A DNA stretch of 64,000 nucleotides, taken from positions 1 through 64,000 of the forward strand of contig NZ_JAOXHJ010000001.1 of NCBI RefSeq assembly GCF_025780055.1, given 5' to 3'. Of this stretch, positions 20,560 through 36,758 are shown in pieces. The notes beneath the pieces were generated by a model, which was given only the letters and a program-made list of their open reading frames with translations, had not been told where the DNA came from and ran no database searches. The position numbers and the translations under genes were made by a program. Numbering within the stretch: position 1 is the stretch's first letter; every line of letters begins with the position of its first letter. Source of the stretch: Ureaplasma zalophigenitalium. Its GTDB lineage: Bacteria; Bacillota_I; Bacilli_A; Mycoplasmatales; Mycoplasmoidaceae.

Positions 20560-23106
20560 TTATTTTACATCATTTGCTAATATTTGTTCGGTTGTGTTGT
20601 CGATTTCATAATCTTCATCAATTAAGTCTTCATCACTTTTTTTAAAGACTGTAACCGATCTAATTACTTCATTTTTATCTTGGTCTAAATTAATTAATTT
20701 AACTCCTGATGTGTTTCGTGATTGAACGCTAATGCTCGAAATTGCAATTCGAATGACTTTATTTGCACTAGTGATAATTAGTAATTCTTCATCGCTATTT
20801 ACTAATTTAATAGCTACTAGTGGACCTGTTTTTTTGTTCACATTAAGTGTTAAGACACCTTTGGCACCACGATTAGTTAATGAATAATTATCAACATTTG
20901 TTAACTTACCAATACCGTGTGCCCCTATCGCTAAAACATAATTACCTTGTGATAATAATCCGGATCCAAGAACAAATTCTTTTTCAGCAATGTTAATCCC
21001 TTTAACACCAGCTGCATTACGACCCATTTGACGCACTTTGTCCAAACTAAATTGAACAACTTTTCCATTACTTGCAGCAATGAATAAATTGTCATCTGTT
21101 GTAGCTTGTAATACAGAAACTAATCGGTCGTTTTCACGTAATTTTATCGCAATTTTACCTTTTGATGGAATGTTGACAAATTCTTTTAAATCTGTTTGTT
21201 TTACAATTCCTCTAAGAGTTGTGAATACTAATGAACCCTCGTCATAATTATCGATTGCGATGAAAGTTAAAATTCTTTCTGTTTTTTCTAATTGTAAGAA
21301 GTTAAGAGCCATAACCCCTTTTGCAGTTCTTGAACCCAATGGTATTTCATGCCCTCGAATTCGATAAATTTTACCGTAATCCGAGAATAATAAAATATCA
21401 ACATGCGTATTAGCGATTAAAATCTTTTCAACATCATCATCATCATAAGTTTTCGCACCGATAACACCAACACCACCTCGGCGTTGTGCTTTATATGTGT
21501 CAACTGCTAAACGTTTGAAATAACCACGTTTTGACATTGTAATAACAATATCTTCTTGAGGGATCAAATCTTCATCATCAATCGAAGAACTTATTCCATA
21601 GATGATTTCACTTCGTCTTTCGTCTCCGAATTTTTCGATTAAATAATCCAAATATTCAACAATGATTTTTACTTGGCGGTCGTAGTTGTTTAAAATATCT
21701 TCTAAATCCGCAATAACAGCTAGTAATTCCGCGTGTTCATTTTTTAGTTTATCAATGTTTAAACCAGTCAATGAACGCAATTTCATTTCTAAAATTGCTT
21801 TAGCTTGAATTTCAGTTAATGAAAAAGTTGATTGGAGTGTTTTCATAGCTATTTCGTCATCACCCGATTGTTTAATGATACGAACCACTTCATCAATGTT
21901 ATTAACAGCAATTACCAAACCTTCAACTATGTGAATTCTATCTTTAGCTTTATTTAAATCAAAATTTGTTCGGCGAACTAAAACCTCAACTTGGTGTTCA
22001 AAATAATATTTAATTAAGTCGTGCAAGTTTAAAACTTTTGGTTCATTATTGACTAAAGCTAAATTATTTACAGCAAAGTTTGTTTGTAGAGGTGTTTGTT
22101 TAAATAATTTGTTCACCAATACCTCAGGTATTACATCCCGTTTTAATTCAATAACAATTCGGATACCATCACGTGATGATTCATCACGTAAATCTGAAAT
22201 TTCGTCAATTTCTTTATTTGTTACTAATTCAACAATCTTTTCGATTAGAGTTTGTTTATTAACCATGTATGGAATTTCTGTTACAATAACCGCTTGTTTT
22301 CCGTGGTTTAGTTCTTCGATTTCATACGTGCTACGCATTGTTACTGATCCTCGACCAGTAGTAAAGTAATCATTGATTCCTTGGTCTCCGTAAATTAACC
22401 CCCCTGTTGGAAAATCAGGACCTTTAATAACTTCTTTTAATTCATCAATACTAATTTCATGATTATATGCATATAATTTAATACCTTCACAAACTTCAGT
22501 TAAGTTGTGGGGAGGCATATTTGTCGCCATACCTACAGCGATCCCGGTTGTACCATTAACTAATAAATTAGGGAAACCAGAAGGTAAAACAGTTGGTTCG
22601 CTTTCTGAGCCATCATAGTTAGGAGCAAATAAAACAGTATCCTTATCAATATATTTTAATAATTCATTAGCAATTTTTGATAAACGCGCTTCTGTATAAC
22701 GCATCGCAGCTGGTGAATCACCATCAATAGATCCAAAGTTACCATGACCGTCAACTAATAAATAACGCAACGAGAATTCTTGTGCCATCCGCACAATAGT
22801 AGAATATACAGCACTATCGCCGTGTGGGTGGTATTTACCAATTACATCCCCAACTCAACGAGCAGATTTTTTATATGGTTTATCATGTGTCATCCCATTT
22901 TCATAAGCAGCATATAACGCTCGTCTGTGAACTGGTTTTAAACCATCACGAACATCAGGTAATGCTCGTGAAATGATAACAGACATTGCATAATCTAAAA
23001 ACGATGTTTTTACTTCTTTAACAATTTCGTGGTCAATAATTTTTGAAACGGATAATTGTTCTTTAATTTGTTCGGTTGTTAAACGACTTTTTTTACTTTT
23101 TTTCAT
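20560..23106 (-). CDS. gyrA: DNA gyrase subunit A
   Basis: 848 aa. Breaks and rejoins DNA during supercoiling. The quinolone-region block reads [19 protein letters not shown], and the active Tyr is in AAMRYTEAR. The C-terminal half holds the beta-pinwheel blades that wrap DNA (GRGSVTM is earlier; repeats such as RNAAGVKGI and [10 protein letters not shown] lie late). Ser102 stands where E. coli has Asp87, an acidic residue in most species. The ribosome site AGAGGGGG precedes ATG. It follows gyrB by 17 bp. Confidence 0.98.
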
Positions 23107-23123
23107 TGTTAACCCCCTCTATA

Positions 23124-25315
<2,192 letters not shown>

Positions 25316-25402
25316 GAAAAATTTTCTTCTAGATAACAAAAAAATATATATTTAATATACTCTTTATTATATCATGTAAAAGCTAATATATATAAATATA
25401 TA

Positions 25403-26548
25403 TTATTCTTTGATTAATGAGATGATTTGTCTGAAACTAAGATCTTTTTCGTCGATGAAAACAATAATATTTTTTTTAATTTCTTTAATTAAAATAATTT
25501 CGTCGTTTACAAAGCTTTTTAGAACATTTGTCAGAATAACAGGATTGATTTTAATAGAAACATCATTATTTGAATAATTTGTAATTTCAATTTCTTCATT
25601 AAAATTTCCTATCTCGTAAGTTTGAAATCTTAATTGAGCGTATATTCCGTTTATATCAAAAGACATTTTTGGTTTCTTTTCTTGTGTCATAATCGTCATT
25701 CCACGTTCGATAGCTTCAAGGATTTTTTGTTTTGACAAACCAATTTTAAAGTCACACTTTGTCTCATCCACTTCAAACAAACTAGTAATTTTGGGATATT
25801 CCCCTTCAATTGCTTTGGTTATTAAATAAGCATTTTCAAAGGCGAAAATTATATTTTTTTCTTTCAAAAAAAGTTTGACATCAACTGTATTATTAATGTT
25901 GTTTTTTAAAATATCTAGTGTAATACGCATCGATTGGTAACTAATAATAAAGTTGTATGTACCTTTATCAAAGTTTTTATTTAAAATTGCAGCACGAATT
26001 TTATCTGTTCCTAGAATTGTCAAGGTGTTTGGCTTAGTTGTACTGTTAATGTTCACACCTGCGAACGTTAGCATCTTTTCTGTGCCGTTTAAATTTGGTA
26101 TAGCAGGGAGGATTTTGTTATTTATTTCGTTAAATAAGTTTTTTGGAAGACAAACTTCTTCGGAGTTATTAAGATCTAATTCAAAAATTGGGAAGACTTG
26201 TAAATCAATTGTATTAATTTGCGTTTCAAACTTCTTTGTTTTGATAATCAATGTATTTTCATCAATTAAATTTAAAATAATTTTTTCTTCGGTCACCTTG
26301 TTTATTAACCCGTAAAGTATTTTTGCATTTATTAATAGCGCAAAACCTTCACTATCAGTTTCAAAATCTTCTTTATCAATATAAAAAAAACTTGATAATT
26401 GTGTGTTCGTTGCTTTGATTTCTATTCTGTTATCTTTTAATCTAATTAAAACACCCGTTAAGAATTGATTAGTGATATTTAAATTAGCAATAGTTTGATT
26501 GAATTTAATACCTTGAATAAATTTTTTAGTGTTAACTGTTAATTGCAT
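25403..26548 (-). CDS. dnaN: DNA polymerase III beta subunit (sliding clamp)
   Basis: 381 aa, the usual clamp length. It starts MQLTVNTKKFIQGI, has internal TEKMLTFAGVNIN and ITLDILK blocks, and ends with a typical clamp tail (ILTNVLKSFVNDEIIL ... FRQIISLI). It forms the ring that holds the replicative polymerase on DNA. First gene leftward from the putative origin; the 561-bp region upstream holds DnaA-box-like repeats rather than dnaA. Confidence 0.95.
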   Translation of the reverse strand: MQLTVNTKKFIQGIKFNQTIANLNITNQFLTGVLIRLKDNRIEIKATNTQLSSFFYIDKEDFETDSEGFALLINAKILYGLINKVTEEKIILNLIDENTLIIKTKKFETQINTIDLQVFPIFELDLNNSEEVCLPKNLFNEINNKILPAIPNLNGTEKMLTFAGVNINSTTKPNTLTILGTDKIRAAILNKNFDKGTYNFIISYQSMRITLDILKNNINNTVDVKLFLKEKNIIFAFENAYLITKAIEGEYPKITSLFEVDETKCDFKIGLSKQKILEAIERGMTIMTQEKKPKMSFDINGIYAQLRFQTYEIGNFNEEIEITNYSNNDVSIKINPVILTNVLKSFVNDEIILIKEIKKNIIVFIDEKDLSFRQIISLIKE

Positions 26549-27142
26549 AATATTCCTACTTAACTACAATATATTAATTTTATTATGAAACACACAAAAG
26601 AAAGAAAATAAATAAATATTTTTTATAATATATTTTTTATATATTTATATTTAATTCACTATTATTATTACTATACGCTGTGTCTAAATGTCAATAAATA
26701 AAAAATACCCGATAAAATAAGGGTTTTTTAACAACTTAGCGTGTTGAAAAACAAGTCGAAATCATGTCTATTATTGTCTAAGATTGTCGATAATGTAAGT
26801 CGATATCTATGTCTAAAAGAACAAAAAACAAAAATTGTGAATAAAAACTTCAAAAAAATAAAAAACCTTGTAAATTTGTCGATAAACATGTCGAAACAAT
26901 GTCGAAAACTTTTTTAAGAAAAAGAACAAAAGAAACCTGTCGATAAGATTGTTTTTATCGACACAAAATTTGTCAAAAAAATTTGTTTTTTTCTTGATTT
27001 TGTTAAAAAAGTAAAATTTATACTTCTAGAGTTAAGATGTAAAAAGAGAATTGTATGATTGTTAATTTTATTGCTAAATAATTAAAAAAAGTTTAAAGTA
27101 TATAACATAATGAAAATATTAAAGAAAAGGGTAGAATATTAT
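26549..27142. other. oriC: Putative chromosomal replication origin (oriC)
   Basis: About 590 bp without a credible gene. dnaN-yaaA-gyrBA lead away to the left and pth-tilS to the right. From dnaN outward: a very AT-rich tract (about 26610-26660), a three-base periodic tract (26661-26673, attattattacta), a short GC patch (acgctg), then some 300 bp filled with 9-mers of the form TGTCGATAA and close variants. A hairpin with ACCC/GGGT and A/T arms lies at about 26699-26731. The parts match those of a bacterial origin, but there is no dnaA gene beside it. Confidence 0.8.
26681..26979. repeat. Cluster of DnaA-box-like 9-mers (TTATCGACA family)
   Basis: Exact TGTCGATAA (reverse of TTATCGACA) occurs at 26785-26793, 26877-26885 and 26938-26946; an exact TTATCGACA in the other direction is at 26955-26963, 8 bp from the last. 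Variants: TGTCAATAA 26689, TGTCTATTA 26765, TGTCTAAGA 26775, AGTCGATAT 26798, TGTCTAAAA 26810, TGTGAATAA 26836, TGTCGAAAC 26889, TGTCGAAAA 26900. TTATCGACA and TTATTCACA each differ from the standard DnaA box TTATCCACA by one base. Confidence 0.8.
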
Positions 27143-27706
27143 ATGGAAAAAATATTAATTGTTGGTTTAGGAAATCCGGGATCAAAATATAATCACACTC
27201 GCCATAATATTGGTTTTTTGTCAATTGATAATATTTTACATTTTCTAAATTTACAAATGACTGATCATAAATTTAATGGAGATTATACAAAAACTCTTAT
27301 TAATAACCGAGTAGTTTATTTTGCCAAACCTAGTACTTATATGAACTTGTCTGGTGACTTTGTTAGTAAATTTATAAACTTTTTTGATATACCAAAAAAC
27401 AATGTTTTAATTATTTATGACGATGTTGATACAAAAATTGGAAATTTTAAAATGCGCCTTAAAGGATCGTCTGGTGGTCAGAATGGAATGAAAAATATTT
27501 TATTGCATTTCCCTAATAACGAATTAAAAAGAGTTCGTATTGGTATTGGTAAAGAAGAACACAAGGACTTAGCTAATTATGTTTTATCGAGGTTTAAACC
27601 AGAAGAATTAATTTCAATTCAGCCAGTCTTAAACAAGGTAACAAACGCAATTATGCAGTGATTAAAAGGTGATAGTTTTGAAAAAGTTATGAGCACGAAT
27701 AATTAG
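27143..27706 (+). CDS. pth: Peptidyl-tRNA hydrolase
   Basis: 187 aa. Frees tRNA from peptides dropped by the ribosome. Motifs: LIVGLGNPGSKYNHTRHN with the catalytic His, KPSTYMNLSG, DDVD and GSSGGQNGMKNI. The ATG at 27143 gives the usual N-terminus; an upstream in-frame ATG at 27110 is unlikely. One Trp TGA, then 14 more codons to TAG. The end overlaps the start of tilS by 29 bp. Directly beside the putative origin. Confidence 0.96.
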
Positions 27707-28921
27707 TTTATTCAAACCTAAAAATTATATTGCAGCAGTGTCCGGTGGACCAGATTCTATGGCTATGCTAGATATGTATCGGAAACAAATTAAAGTAGTT
27801 TGCCATGTGAATTATCATATCCGCGAAAATTCTGATTATGATATGCAAGTTGTTCAAGAATATTGTCGTAAATACAATATTGAATATTATGTTTTACATG
27901 TAGACAACAACGTTTTAGAAAAATTTAGTCATATTAATAATTTTCAAGCAAAAGCCCGAGCTATCCGTTATGCTTTTTTTGCTGAAATTGCTAGAGAAAA
28001 AAATATTGATACAGTAATTGTTGCGCACAACCAAGATGATTTTCTTGAAACAGCTTATATGCAAAAACAGCGTGAATCAAAAGCTTTATTTTATGGGATT
28101 CGCGAACGAGTTATGATTAACAACGTTCTAATTTATCGACCGGTTCTAAAACTCCGAAAATCAACTTTGTTACGTTATTGTGAGGAACACGATATTAAAT
28201 ATGCAATCGATGAAACGAATTTTAAAGACATTTACGAACGCAATCAAGTGCGCAAAACGATAGCTACTTGGGATCATGGAAAAATTTTTAATTTTCAAAA
28301 AGAAATAAACAAATACAACAAAGAACACGAAGTTCAAAGTATTGTTATTGACACAACTTATCAAGATTGAACAAAAAAACAATTTGATTATGATTTTTTT
28401 AAACAACTAAGTGACACACAACAGTTTTTCTTACTTTTTTATTTTTTGAATGATAATAAAATTTCGAATGTTAGTGAGAATAAGATTAATGGAATTATGG
28501 CTTTCTTAAATAAAAAGGATATCGCAAATAAACAATACCGATTAAAAGAAGACCAGTTTTTAATTATTAATAAACAAAACAATCTCCAAGTGATCATTGA
28601 CCCTAAAATAAGCAATGATATTGATGAAGCTTTTATTGATCAAGACGAATCACAAATACAAAAAATATACCAAAATAAATATCAAGAATTTAAAGATAAA
28701 CACTTCCCCCTTGGGTTTTATGTTAATTTAACAGACAACGAAAAATATCAATTAATCAGAGAATGATTAATTGATATTACAAACAATAACCCAACCGATT
28801 ATGATATTTTCCCACTAAAAATATTTATAGATCAAAAACCAGCACCCAATGTAAAATACAAAGTTAACGAAGAATTATTTATTTTTATTAACGAATACGG
28901 TTTTTTCAAAATTACAAAAAA

Positions 28922-28925
<4 letters not shown>
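27678..28925 (+). CDS. tilS: tRNA(Ile)-lysidine synthetase
   Basis: 415 aa. Adds lysine to C34 of tRNA-Ile(CAT) so that it reads AUA, essential in an AT-rich genome. The PP-loop SGGPDSM lies about 25 residues in; [16 protein letters not shown] and the RNQVRK block follow. There is no ATG before the PP-loop; TTG at 27678, 8 nt after AAAGG, gives [16 protein letters not shown] before the motif and is the best start. Two Trp TGA fall in the C-terminal half. Convergent with mnmA, sharing 4 bp. Confidence 0.92.
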
Positions 28926-31040
<2,115 letters not shown>

Positions 31041-31061
31041 GAAACATTGAATAGAAACAAA

Positions 31062-31091
31062 AACGAACCAAAAAAACGGTTCGTTTTTTCT
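31062..31091 (+). terminator. Terminator of the 299-aa membrane protein gene
   Basis: Stem AACGAACC/GGTTCGTT with an A-rich loop and a following T run. Confidence 0.9.
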
Positions 31092-31160
31092 ATATTCTTT
31101 GTTTTTTCTAAAACAAAATAATTTTTAATTACAATATAATTAATAAAAAAGAGGTAAGTT

Positions 31161-32207
31161 ATGAAAAATCGTGCACTTGTTTATTTGGGTAATGAAAAAA
31201 TCGAACTAAAAGATATGCCCATGCCAATTATTAAAAAACCGACAGATGTAATTATTAAAATGATAAAAACAACAATTTGTGGTACTGATCTAGGGATTAT
31301 CAAAAATAAAAATCCAGAAGTACGAACTCCACGGATATTAGGGCATGAAGGAATAGGGGTTGTGTATGCTATTGGTTCAGAAGTAAAAAACTTTAAACCC
31401 AATGATAAAGTGATTATTTCATGCATTAGTAAGTGCCAGACGTGCTCTATGTGTGCACAAGAATTATATTCACACTGTCAAGAAGTAGAGGGCGGATGAA
31501 AATTAGGATATATGATTGACGGAACACAAGCACAATTTGTTCGTATTCCCTTTGCTGACAATAGTTTACATTTAATTAATGACGAAACCGATTTAGATTT
31601 AAGTGTAATGTTATCTGACGCACTGCCTACAGGACACGAAATTGGTGTTCTGTATGGTGAAGTTAAAAAAGGTGATGATGTGATTATCATCGGAGCAGGT
31701 CCAATTGGTTTAAGTGCCTTGATTACTGCACAACAATATGAACCAAAATCTATTACAGTTTTAGATTTAGATGAGAATCGCTTGCAAATAGCTAAAAAAA
31801 TGGGAGCAACACATGCTTTGCTTGTGGATGATAAACTAACGGATCATTTAGAAAACACAATTGGTTCTACTGATGCAGATGTAGTGATTGAGGCAGTGGG
31901 TATCCCTCACACATGAGCATTAGCTGAAAAAATAGTTAGAGTCGGAGGGCGAATAGCAATCGTTGGTGTTCATGGAAAACCTGTTGAATTTAATCTACAA
32001 GATTTGTGAATAAAAAATATTAAGATTAGCACAGGTCTAGTAAATACGAACACAACAAATGAACTATATGCAAAACTACCTAAAATACAAAAACAAGTAA
32101 GTCAGCTAATAACACACAGTTTTAACTTCGCTGATATTTGTGAAGCATACCAAGCTTTTAAAGATGCAAAAAATTCTAAAGCAATAAAAATCATCATTAA
32201 CTTTTAA
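31161..32207 (+). CDS. adh: Zinc-dependent alcohol dehydrogenase (MDR family)
   Basis: 348 aa. Catalytic zinc ligands in TTICGTDLG and GHEGIG; the structural zinc lobe has four cysteines in CISKCQTCSMCAQELYSHC; the NAD-binding fold has IIGAGPIGLSA and VLDLDENR. It oxidises alcohols or reduces aldehydes, possibly in fermentation. Two Trp are TGA. Single-gene unit with its own terminator. The exact substrate (ethanol, threonine, sorbitol type) cannot be read. Confidence 0.9.
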
Positions 32208-32241
32208 GAAAACAACTAATGTATGAACATTAGTTGTTTTC
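32208..32241. terminator. Bidirectional terminator between adh and the coiled-coil gene
   Basis: Perfect 14-bp stem GAAAACAACTAATG/CATTAGTTGTTTTC with a TATGAA loop, flanked by A and T tracts. It overlaps the last codons of the convergent small gene. Confidence 0.88.
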
Positions 32242-32526
32242 TTGTTTTTGCAAAATAAGAATTTGTTGATTCAACACTTCTATGTTTGTTCGGATTTTTT
32301 TAATTTGGATCTTTAAATCGTTAATTTGTTTTTGTAAAACATCAATTTGTTTTTTTAAACAGCACAAATTAGTTGTTTCTGTTTTGCTATTAACCAAAAG
32401 TGCTAGTTGTTTTTCTCTTGCCAACAAAATTTTTTCGAACTCTTTTAAAGACATTTTTTTAGTCAAAACTAAAAAAGAAAGTTTTTGCAATTCCGTGTCA
32501 AAACTATAAGATACATGATGAGACAT
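32230..32526 (-). CDS. Small coiled-coil protein, unknown
   Basis: 98 aa from the ATG at 32526, 6 nt after GGAGG. The C-terminal half is one long heptad-type helix (LKKQIDVLQKQINDLKIQIK, then NIEVLNQQILILQKQ). It has two adjacent Cys (NLCCLKK) just before the helix and no membrane segment. It may be a scaffold or adaptor; no family is recognised. Confidence 0.65.
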   Translation of the reverse strand: MSHHVSYSFDTELQKLSFLVLTKKMSLKEFEKILLAREKQLALLVNSKTETTNLCCLKKQIDVLQKQINDLKIQIKKIRTNIEVLNQQILILQKQENN

Positions 32527-32598
32527 ACAATACCTCCACAATCATCATATTTTATTAAACAAAAAAAAGAAAAAAATGTCTTTATATAGGTACCAGAA

Positions 32599-33312
32599 TT
32601 ATTTATTTAAATGTTGACTAATAAAAGCTAATAAAATTCCAGTTGCCACTGATACATTTAATGACTGAACGTGTCCATACATCGGAACATAAACTTGCTG
32701 ATCAGCATTTTTTAAAACTAAAGGTGAAATTCCTTTATTCTCATTGCCAACAATAATTACCGTTTTATTTGGATAATTAATTTGATTGTATGGTTGTGCT
32801 TGATGATTTAATGCGCTAGCATAAACTCAATAACCATGTTCTTGCAATAATTTAATGCTTTGTGATAAATTAGCAACACAAATTAAGTTTAGATAATTAA
32901 TGGCTCCCATACTGGTTTTAATAACTAATTCATTCACACTTGCCTGATTATTTTTCTTATAAATAACAGCCTTAACACCAAAAGCATCAGCACTTCTTAA
33001 AATAGCACCAAAATTATGGGGATCCTGGATCTCGTCTAACATAAGAATTAAGCCAGGGGAATCCTGATGAGATGTTAAAAATTCATTTAAAGCAACGTTT
33101 TTGATAACTTGTTTAGTTTCGAATGCTAGGAACTGATGATTTAATTGTTTATCAAAACGGTTAAATCAAACGCGGTTAACAATTTCATATGGAATATTTC
33201 TTTCTTCTAACAAATCAATAATTTTTTGATCATAAGAACCAATATATACTTTAGAAATGGCAATATGAGCATTAATTGCGTCGTATAAAGCTTTTTTATT
33301 AAAATTTAACAT
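32599..33312 (-). CDS. rlmB: 23S rRNA 2'-O-methyltransferase, TrmH/RlmB (SpoU) family
   Basis: 237 aa. The SpoU knot motifs are present: LDEIQDPHNFGAILRSADAFG, IIVGNENKGI and VPMYGHVQSLNVSVATGI. The N-terminal ~80 residues match the small RNA-binding extension of RlmB-type members. It starts 3 bp after cysS on the same strand; cysS-rlmB is a conserved pair (MG253-MG252 in M. genitalium). Likely target is G2251 of 23S rRNA. Confidence 0.9.
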
Positions 33313-33315
33313 TAT

Positions 33316-34623
33316 TTATAACAATCCTAGACCGATCAATTCTGTTCTTAATCTATCGGCTTCTTCATAATTTTGGTGCTTAACACTATTGTGTCATTTT
33401 CTTAGAAGTGCAATATTATCTGGGGTGTGCACGTTTGTAAATTCAATCCCTAAAACATCTAAACAATAAATAAGTTGTTGATAAACGCGACTGATTTTTA
33501 ATAAATCTTTTGATTTCAATAACAAATTAGCATTTTTAACTAAATCAAAAACTACTTTAATCATGTTCGCGAAATTCAAATCATTTTCAGCATATTCGTC
33601 AAACTCAACACACACCTCTTTTTTTAAATTTGTGAATTCACATTCATTAATAACGAAGAAATTGATCAATCGAATCATTGTTTGTTTGATTTTTAAAACA
33701 TCGTTTTCGCATTGTTTTAAAATTTCGTGCGAAAAATTTAATGGTTGCGAATATTTAGTTTGGTAGAAGAATCAGCGAATAACTTGGTATGAATATTGTT
33801 TTAAAAGATCTTTCATTAGAATGAAATTATTTAACGATTTAGACATTTTTTGATTATCAATGTTAATCAAACCAAAATGCATTCAAATACGTGCTAAGTT
33901 TTGATTGTATATCGCATTATTTTGAGCGTTTTCGTTTTCATGATGAGGGAATTTTAAATCCATTCCACCACCATGAATACTAATTTGCTTTCCTAGATAT
34001 TTGTTAATCAAACAAACGCATTCAGTATGTCACCCAGGCCTACCTACGCCAAAAGGTGTTGTTCAAACTAAGCCTTTATCAGTCTTTTTTCATAAAACAA
34101 AATCATTGGGGTTACGCTTTTCTTTAACATTAAATATTCGTTTACCATGAATATTCTCATCGACTTTGATTTTTGATAACTCACCGTAATTATTAACACA
34201 ACTTGTGTCAAAATAAACATCATCACCAACGATATAAGCTTTATCCTGTGATAGTAAAACACTAATATAATCAATAATTTCATTCATGTGGTCTGACACC
34301 TTAGGATTAACCATTGTTAACGTATTAAGTTGTTTCTTAATTTGTAAATAAGCCTGGAAAAATTCTTCTGAAACTTCTAATTCTTTACGGTTGTTTTCCA
34401 GTGCATAATTAATTATTTTGTCATCAATATCGGTAATATTTAAAACATATTTTACATTTTTGTTTTTTGCTAAAAGGAAACGATATAAAACGTCCATACT
34501 CACTAACGGACGAGCGTTTCCGATGTGTATGTGGTTATACACTGTAGGACCACAATTATAAATACTGATATCACTTTCGTTGAAGTCAACAAGTGCATTA
34601 GTATAAGAGTCAAATAATTTCAT
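33316..34623 (-). CDS. cysS: Cysteinyl-tRNA synthetase
   Basis: 435 aa, class I. HIGH motif as [13 protein letters not shown] as QKMSKSLNN; zinc ligands in [18 protein letters not shown] and HHENEN. Several Trp TGA. The C-terminal tRNA-binding helices are short, as in mycoplasmas. Followed closely by rlmB. Confidence 0.96.
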
Positions 34624-34661
34624 ATGATCACCCTTTATCGTCTATCTTTATAATTATAGAC

Positions 34662-34693
34662 AAAAAAATGTTTCCTTATTAGAGGAAACATTT
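34662..34693 (-). terminator. Terminator after dnaK
   Basis: Stem AAATGTTTCC/GGAAACATTT followed on the minus strand by a T run; begins 7 bp after the dnaK stop. Confidence 0.88.
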
Positions 34694-34699
34694 AATTAA

Positions 34700-36526
<1,827 letters not shown>

Positions 36527-36535
36527 CTATACTAA

Positions 36536-36576
36536 ATTATAACACAATTTTAGCAGATAGCAAGCCAGAGTGCTAA
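36536..36576 (-). promoter_or_regulatory. dnaK promoter with CIRCE (HrcA) operator
   Basis: Right half GAGTGCTAA (36568-36576) is perfect; left half TTAGCAGAT (36550-36558) keeps six of nine bases of TTAGCACTC; the spacer is exactly 9. On the minus strand TATAAT (36536-36541) lies 16 bp from TTGCTA (36558-36563), so the operator covers the -35. Confidence 0.85.
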
Positions 36577-36729
36577 AAAAGAAATCTTTTTTATTTCTTT
36601 CTTAAGTTATATAATAATGTATGTAGAATTTTAAGAGGACTAAAAACGGTTTATTACTTTCTACAAACGAAGCTTGTTTATTATTTATATCAGTGGCTAT
36701 AGTATAGATATTAGATTAGTAGAGTTTAT

Positions 36730-36757
36730 AAAAAACGCCCTTTGTGGCGTTTTTTTT
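36730..36757 (-). terminator. Terminator after RNase J gene
   Basis: Stem AAAAAACGCC/GGCGTTTTTT directly after the gene stop on the minus strand. The remaining ~150 bp up to the CIRCE site shows only a weak A/T hairpin and no gene. Confidence 0.88.
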
Positions 36758-36758
36758 A

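Noticed and set aside
26681-26979. Repeats near dnaN as a CRISPR array
   Set aside because: The repeated unit is only 9 bp, irregularly spaced and in both directions; no 25-40 bp repeats, no spacers, no cas genes.
27110-27142. Extended N-terminus of pth from the ATG at 27110
   Set aside because: The extra 11 residues precede the conserved N-terminal strand of the family, and the ATG at 27143 fits family length.
36577-36729. Possible RNase P RNA or tmRNA between dnaK and rnj
   Set aside because: The stretch is only ~150 bp and holds neither conserved RNase P motifs nor a tRNA-like end; only a weak A/T hairpin.
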